Below are positions 60,638 through 64,000 of a stretch of 64,000 nucleotides of DNA, piece after piece. The DNA lies in the NCBI GenBank assembly GCA_010909165.1, contig MU008164.1:868001-932000 (forward strand), given 5' to 3'. The position numbers and the translations under genes were made by a program. The notes beneath the pieces were generated by a model. It saw nothing but the letters and a program-made list of their open reading frames with translations, was not told where the DNA came from and ran no database searches. Positions within the stretch are counted from its first letter, which is position 1. Every line of letters begins with the position of its first letter. Source of the DNA: Anthoceros angustus (lineage: Eukaryota; Streptophyta; Anthocerotopsida; Anthocerotales; Anthocerotaceae).

Positions 60638-62479
60638 TCAACGGCTGCGTCCCCTGCCATAGCCTGAATTGTTCTTCAGCGGGGAGCCCTTCGACGGGCA
60701 ATTTGGAGCCCAGTGACCCGGTTTCCCACACTTATAGCAATTGTTCTTGGAATTAGGACTAAGACTAACCTTTTGACTCTTAGCTTGAGAAGGATTGCTC
60801 CGACAATCAGGAGCCCAGTGCCCTGGTTGCCCACACTTAAAGCAGGGACCGCCTCGTCCTCCCGAACTGGACATGCCCCCACTGTTCTGTGCGCCCGTGC
60901 TTCTGGTAGTATTCCTGGAACCAGGGCTGGCCCATGGCTTCTGAGGAGAAATACGAGCAGGGCAATTAGGAGCCCAGTGGCCTGGTTGACCACATTTGTA
61001 ACAGGCACCGCTGGTCTTTCCTGCATTGTCTTCCTGGGAGCCTAACCTTGGCCCACCCTCTTGCACACCAGAGGTGCCCGTGTTTCTTTGTTGTGGACAG
61101 TCTTTCGACCAATGTCCGGTGTGGCCACAGGTGAAGCAGTTCCCGGTGTTTCCACCTCCCCCTCCTGGACTACCAAAGCCTGCATGACCAGCTGCACCTG
61201 CATTCTGATTACCACCTTGCCTTCCAGAGCTGCTCGTGCTTCTTTGCTGTGGACAGTCTTTTGACCAGTGTCCGCTCTGTCCACAAGTGAAGCAATTCCC
61301 CGTGTTCCCACCTCCCCCACCTGGACTACTGACTCCTGCATGACCTGCCGGTGGACTCTGGTGCGCTGCACCTGCACTCTGATAGCCACCTGAACTACCA
61401 AAGCCTGGGTTACCAGCTGCCATTCGACTCTGGTACGCTGCACCCTGCCTATCACCAAAGCTGTTGGAAAAGTCTCGACCATAAGATCCTCCACTGGCTT
61501 TGGAAGAATCATCATCACACCACTTGAAGAAACCACAAGTCTGCAAATCCAGAACAAAAAACCTATAAGGTCACAGCTCTAGCTTCATGCATGCGTTACC
61601 ATCATGCCGAGGAAGCATGCTGACTCGACAAGGGAGGGCGAGCGAAAAATCGTCTACACCAACCTGCGCTTTAGGACAACGATAGAACATCCGTCCATTG
61701 TTCTTCTCCGTTTTGGCCGTCAACACAGTGCACGTGCCTGCGCCACAAGGGCAATCCATCTGAGGTTGTAAAATCCGATCTGCAGGCCAGCCGGAGTCTC
61801 CTCTACCCGCAACCTGAGTCTGGCCGTCTCTGGGATACCCTTGGCTTCCTCCACTGTCACACCATTCAAAGAAACTACAGCCTTCATCCTACTCGTCCAA
61901 AACACAAAACCACAAAATCCGTAAGCTCTGCAGCACAACATGCAGATCTTTCATCAACAGGACAGCAAAATTCAAAAAAAACCTTCTCACCTTGCCTTTC
62001 GGACACCTATAAAATCTTCTTCCCATGTTCTTCTCAGTCCGCGCCGTGAGCACAGAACACAAGCCCGCCCCACAAGGACACGACCTGTCCGGCACCGCGC
62101 CAGATTGCTGACCCGATCCGGAACCTCCATAGCTTTCTGCTGCGCGATTAGGTCCCCCCTCGTAGCCAATGCCGCGAGGAGCAGGTACTTTAGACTCCCA
62201 TTTGGCACTCTTGCTCCCCTTGAGTGCAGCCGTGTAGTCTCCTTCCTCTTCAGCTGGCTGAGACGTCGAGGCCTTGTCCTCACCGTGCTCTCTTCCACAA
62301 TCCTGCTGCGGGAAAAATTCACCGGTCCCCGGAGAGTTCTGCCGCTTCCTCTTGTTGTAGGAAGGACTGACTCCATCCTCCGGCTGCGACAGCCGCCTCA
62401 CGCCTTCAGCTTCCGCAGCCTCCAGTTGCGACAGAAACGATGGATCGTCCAAATCCTCATCGTCCGCGAAAGTCGTCAT
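60638..62479 (-). CDS. GRF and CCHC zinc-finger protein
   Basis: Three exons (61991-62479, 61664-61888, 60638-61540) give 1,617 nt, or 538 aa. Two GRF-type zinc fingers are each split by an intron: CPCGAGLCSVLTARTEKNMGRR...CPKGK joined to CSFFEWC, and CPCGAGTCTVLTAKTEKNNGRM...CPKAQ joined to CGFFKWC. The Gly/Ser/Asn-rich C-terminal half has five CCHC knuckles (CFTCGQSGHWSKDC, CFTCGHTGHWSKDC, CYKCGQPGHWAPNC, CFKCGQPGHWAPDC, CYKCGKPGHWAPNC) and ends in Arg/Gly. GRF plus CCHC modules bind single-stranded nucleic acid and also occur at the C-terminus of topoisomerase 3-alpha. No catalytic domain is present here. Its stop is 48 bases from the GT47 stop. Confidence 0.85.
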
Positions 62480-63560
62480 CTCCTCCTTGGGAAATCACAA
62501 AGGCACGGAAATGCGGAATCCAACATGAGGAACCATGCAGCAGAAGGTGAAGTCGAGGAGTGGAAGTTCCAAAGGGAATGCAATCCAAACTCACATCAAA
62601 ACATTAAACATTTCTCAAAAATGGCGATTTTATGCACAGCAGATGTTATGTCGTAAACATGGTGGGATGATCTTTGTTCACGTGCAAGAAGAGGAACATA
62701 TGTACTAAAATTCACAACATATAGGTCATCGTAGGAATTCCTTCGTTATCAATTGATATATATTTTTATTTTAAATAAATAAGATATTTTATAAAAATAA
62801 ATAGGTATATATTTAGTCCTCATCAAATTGTAGCGCGAAGTGAACAGCAAACAAAGCTGTAGAACAAGAAAACTAAAAAACGAATACCTAGCCACTCAAG
62901 GTTGACACTATTACCAATGATAAAAAAGGACGAATTAATTGCTATCACTAACTAATTAATGGGGTGTACCTTATCGCCATGGTGTAGATAGGATTTTTCA
63001 TGTCTATATTTTTTATAAGTCTCTATATTTTATCCAACCAATGAGTAAACTCTGGTATTTTATCCAACCATTGAGTAAACTCTGGTATTGCAGAATGGGA
63101 GTCCAAGCTTCTAAACAGAACAATCCTATTGATATAAACAGTACTATTTAAGTATAAATTAAATATATGATAGTTAATAATTAATTGTTTGTCGGACATG
63201 ATTGTTTGATGAGCACTTGTCACCTACATTCTATATATTTACAATTTTATATGTAAGTATACATATATTATGGGACTCGAAGTGAGATTCCAACCTTGCA
63301 CAAGAATAATGCGAGTGTTTGCAACTGTGCATCATTGGATCTCACCTCTTCATCGAGGCAAGAGGAAAAAGAAGAAGAACAAAATTATTCAAGTCCAATT
63401 TTCATTATGGAAATTGCACTCGATAACTTGTACCATGGTGTGTCTAAGCTACTAGCACCAAGGGCATCCACTCCCTCTATACACCCCGTCAAGAATGAAG
63501 GGCTTTCATAGCGGAGGGCTTCGCAATGGAAGTGCTCTATGCTTAACAACATTTTCTTAT
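62480..63560. other. AT-rich spacer, no gene recognised
   Basis: This is presumed 5' flank of the GRF/CCHC gene followed by AT-rich sequence. A 32-base word (TTTTATCCAACCA(A/T)TGAGTAAACTCTGGTATT) is repeated in tandem at 63025-63090. Short plus frames near 63270-63510 lack domains. Confidence 0.45.
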
Positions 63561-63567
63561 AAATGTG

Positions 63568-63657
63568 TGTCCATTTGGCCTAAGCAATTTGGAGTAAGCC
63601 ATTTGGCCTAAGCCATTTGGAGTAAGCCATTTGGCCTAAGCCATTTGGAGGAAGTGG
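63568..63657. repeat. 15/30-bp tandem repeat at the P450 fragment end
   Basis: GCCATTTGGCCTAAG and GCCATTTGGAGTAAG alternate about three times. The last unit overlaps the end of the P450 reading frame, so the repeat marks the breakpoint of the truncated gene. Confidence 0.8.
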
Positions 63658-63856
63658 TAGGGAACGCTAGCGCGCAAGAGCTCAATTGAGTCCCCCAGCA
63701 GCGGCAACTGCCAGAAGCTGCTAGGACCTTGCGCACCGGCTCCTTTGTGGCAGCCTGTCGCTGCAGCAATCGGGAGAAGGCCAAAGTCCAGGCCAAGAGG
63801 AGCAGCGGGAGGCCCAGGATGAGTGCCAACCACACTTCCGCTGCCACTGTAGCCAT
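63636..63856 (-). pseudogene. Cytochrome P450 N-terminal fragment
   Basis: The ATG at 63856 starts a hydrophobic anchor (AAEVWLALILGLPLLLLAWTLAF) followed by a basic stretch. At about 63735 the frame shifts. The next frame gives the conserved hinge after the anchor (GPSSFWQLPLLGDSIELLRA, matching the usual PPGS.G.PLLGDSIE.LRA), then a stop at 63636 in a tandem repeat. The heme domain is absent. P450 monooxygenases normally run to about 500 aa. This is a broken copy unless upstream sequence beyond the window changes the picture. Confidence 0.75.
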
Positions 63857-64000
63857 CTTGGGCAACGACAGGTTCACCAAATCACAACATGTCCTTGAAG
63901 ACCGCAAGAGAAGATCACTCCTTGTAAGCAGGAGTGGTGAGGACTCTCATCAAGTCAGCGCAGGGATCAAGAAAACTTTCCTCTTGTCTACTAGAAGGAG

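Overview
This is a nuclear segment of a land plant. The genes have many short spliceosomal introns, mostly about 70-250 bases. Plant-specific genes are present: the chloroplast envelope protein TIC236, hevein-domain class I chitinases, a GT47 exostosin-type glycosyltransferase, and PLS-class pentatricopeptide repeat (PPR) proteins with E domains. Several large intronless PLS PPR genes, compact introns and many low-copy repeats hint at a seed-free plant with extensive organellar RNA editing. I cannot name the species from sequence alone.

Layout. 1-2.8 kb: end of an unknown gene (+), LSM5 (-), ARF1-type GTPase (-). 2.8-11 kb: no intact gene. It holds a 100-bp tandem repeat, a decayed Ty1/copia element (-) carrying a Ty3/gypsy fragment, unassigned coding-like exons, and two copies of a dispersed repeat. 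11.2-20.4 kb: TIC236 (+), 23 exons, about 2,192 aa. 20.8-28.4 kb: one complete chitinase (-) and a second that has lost its last exon, in a duplicated region with LTR-like repeats, hAT-type miniature elements and a stray NOL10/ENP2-like exon. 29-43.2 kb: PPR cluster (-) with two damaged tandem copies and one intact 1,090-aa gene, separated by duplicated units joining a PPR fragment (+) to PIF/Harbinger transposase remains. 43.2-50.4 kb: a degenerate non-LTR-type reverse transcriptase (-), minisatellites, and a tandem duplication that copied the last exon of RPT4. 50.4-62.5 kb: a gene-dense housekeeping block with RPT4 (-) and RPSA (+) head to head, a plastid coiled-coil protein (-), a GT47 exostosin (+), and a GRF/CCHC zinc-finger protein (-). 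62.5-64 kb: AT-rich spacer and a truncated cytochrome P450 start (-).

The intact genes serve mRNA decay and splicing (LSM5), vesicle traffic (ARF1), plastid protein import (TIC236), defence against chitin (chitinase), proteasome (RPT4), ribosome (RPSA), wall or glycan synthesis (GT47) and organelle RNA processing (PPR). They are unrelated in pathway. The RPT4/RPSA pair shares one 223-bp promoter interval. I found no tRNA, rRNA or CRISPR. Exon coordinates were worked out by hand from splice signals, reading-frame continuity and remembered family sequence, not by alignment software.

The most notable signals are the duplicated, apparently splice-competent last exon of RPT4, an hAT-like element with 8-bp target duplications and a matching empty site, a mosaic of short rejoined PPR pieces at 31.0-31.3 kb, and indel-rich differences between repeat copies that cluster at CHG-type sites.
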